Source: an uncultured Chryseolinea sp. (GTDB lineage Bacteria; Bacteroidota; Bacteroidia; Cytophagales; Cyclobacteriaceae). From it: a stretch of DNA of 16,085 bases. The notes under the pieces were generated by a model. It worked only from the letters and a program-made list of their open reading frames with translations. It did not search any database and was not told the origin of the DNA. Position numbers and translations under genes: made by a program. The DNA lies in contig CAMLER010000029.1 of assembly GCA_946478915.1 (NCBI GenBank), positions 1 through 16,085 of the forward strand, given 5' to 3'. Numbering within the stretch: position 1 is the first letter of the stretch; every line of letters starts with the position of its first letter. Positions 15,138-16,085 of this stretch are shown one piece after another.

Positions 15138-15156
15138 CACAACTAGACAACTTGGC

Positions 15157-16085
15157 ATGAGGAGGGTAAGCATAATAGCGTTGTTTCTGGTGTGCACGCA
15201 TTGCGGTCTGGCTAATATCTATTACGTCAGCATTTCCGGAAACGATAATGGTGACGGTAGCCAGGGGAATCCGTGGCGGACACTTCGGGCAGCAGTATCG
15301 AAGGTCCCGGCCTCACAAGGTCATACCATACGACTTTCAGGTGGCACTTTTGTGGAATCCGGCTCCTTCAATGTTCCGCCCGGCGTCAATATTGAGGGCG
15401 CGGGTATCGACCAGACTATCATCAAAGCCGCAAGTTCCTTCTATTTTAATCCGGGCGACCCAGGCTTTGCCCTTGATAAGTTTCTGATGACTTTAAATTC
15501 AGCTGGATTTTCGGAAGGAAATCAGACACTCAAGAATTTTACAATTGATGGCGATGGAAAAAGGCTCCACGGTGGAATATATGTAAAGAATAGAAATAGA
15601 ATCGCCATCGAAAATGTGAAAGTGAGGGAAACCAACTTTTGCGGCATTTGGATTTGGGACGTAAAAAACTCCAGCTTACGACAAATCACGCTTGTGAATT
15701 GTTCTTGGGGAAGCACAGGATGGGCTTCCGGTGCACTGCAGTTGGCCCACCTCGAATCCGTCGACATCAGCGGTCTCAACATCGATGAGAATACAGGATA
15801 TGGTATAAAGGCATTGAGTTCAGGGGGTAACAAGATTACCCGAATGAAACTTCATGATAGCCGTATTTCTGTTAATCCTGTAGGTAAATGGAATAATGGA
15901 TCCGCACCCAACATCGCTTTCGAACTCTGGGAAGTCTATCTGACAGATTGCGAAATATATAATACCTATATGGACAATCACCTGTCGTTGGTGAATGTTC
16001 AGACCCCTCCTACCGGCGGCCGCTCTATTAGAGTGCATCACAACACATTTGATCTACTTGAACGCGCAGGAGGACACGGTTATGC
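15157..16085 (+). CDS. Secreted parallel beta-helix protein, second paralog (3' end cut by window)
   Basis: The reading frame stays open from ATG 15157 to the window edge (309 codons), so the C-terminus is missing. The product opens with a short signal peptide (MRRVSIIALFLVCTHCGLA, probable cleavage before NIYYVS). It matches the upstream paralog block for block: NIYYVSISGNDNGDGS, NPWRTLRAAVSKV, PPGVNIEGAGIDQTII, FTIDGDGKRLHGGIYV, TNFCGIWI, WASGALQLA, GYGIKAL, LHDSRISVNP and RVHHNTFD. By eye about half of the aligned residues are identical. One of the first protein's cysteines (in EWCSGAL) is alanine here (GWASGAL). A gene duplication is the simplest explanation, and both may work on the same polysaccharide. 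It lies 113 bases after the first gene, with a terminator-like hairpin between. Confidence 0.85.
   Translation, partial: MRRVSIIALFLVCTHCGLANIYYVSISGNDNGDGSQGNPWRTLRAAVSKVPASQGHTIRLSGGTFVESGSFNVPPGVNIEGAGIDQTIIKAASSFYFNPGDPGFALDKFLMTLNSAGFSEGNQTLKNFTIDGDGKRLHGGIYVKNRNRIAIENVKVRETNFCGIWIWDVKNSSLRQITLVNCSWGSTGWASGALQLAHLESVDISGLNIDENTGYGIKALSSGGNKITRMKLHDSRISVNPVGKWNNGSAPNIAFELWEVYLTDCEIYNTYMDNHLSLVNVQTPPTGGRSIRVHHNTFDLLERAGGHGY

Noticed and set aside
1..16085. CRISPR arrays, tRNA or rRNA genes, insertion sequences and transposases.
   Set aside because: No regularly spaced repeats, RNA-gene features or transposase domains were seen on either strand.

Overview
The window looks like chromosomal DNA of a Bacteroidota bacterium, probably from the Cytophagales side. 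The reasons are moderate GC content, weak Shine-Dalgarno sites, two candidate promoters with the Bacteroidota TTTG / TAnnTTTG architecture, and a response regulator that fuses a receiver domain to a CRP-type module. No taxonomic search was possible, so the assignment is an inference.

Most of the window is a cell-surface polysaccharide (exopolysaccharide or O-antigen type) locus. Left part, plus strand (70-3769): a receiver-CRP response regulator, an initiating undecaprenyl-phosphate sugar-1-phosphate transferase, a strong intrinsic terminator, and a WecG/TagA/CpsF glycosyltransferase. A nearly gene-free stretch (3770-4341) separates these from a long minus-strand block.

Central block, minus strand, read from right to left (13189 down to 4342): a GT4 glycosyltransferase and a GT2 glycosyltransferase (translationally close, 4-nt gap), then a nucleotide-sugar cassette. 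The cassette holds glucose-1-phosphate cytidylyltransferase (rfbF), an extended SDR, an RmlC-type 3,5-epimerase, a COG4091-type dehydrogenase with a SAF domain, a TylCIII/TcaB9-type sugar C-methyltransferase, and an LhgO-like FAD oxidase. Together the cassette points to a CDP-activated, C-methyl-branched deoxysugar. A recognisable CDP-glucose 4,6-dehydratase (rfbG) is not in the window. Candidate promoters with overlapping or abutting palindromes lie before rfbF and before the C-methyltransferase.

Right part, plus strand (13478-16085, running off the edge): two tandem paralogous secreted right-handed beta-helix proteins, the second truncated by the window end. A small terminator-like hairpin sits just before the second start codon. 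Divergent transcription from the GT4 gene starts across a region with a (AAT)7 microsatellite.

Working model: the membrane transferase loads the first sugar on the lipid carrier, the WecG, GT2 and GT4 enzymes extend the repeat unit, the cassette supplies an unusual branched sugar, and the beta-helix proteins act on or bind polysaccharide outside the cytoplasm. No flippase, polymerase or export gene is visible here, so the locus continues outside the window or these genes lie elsewhere.
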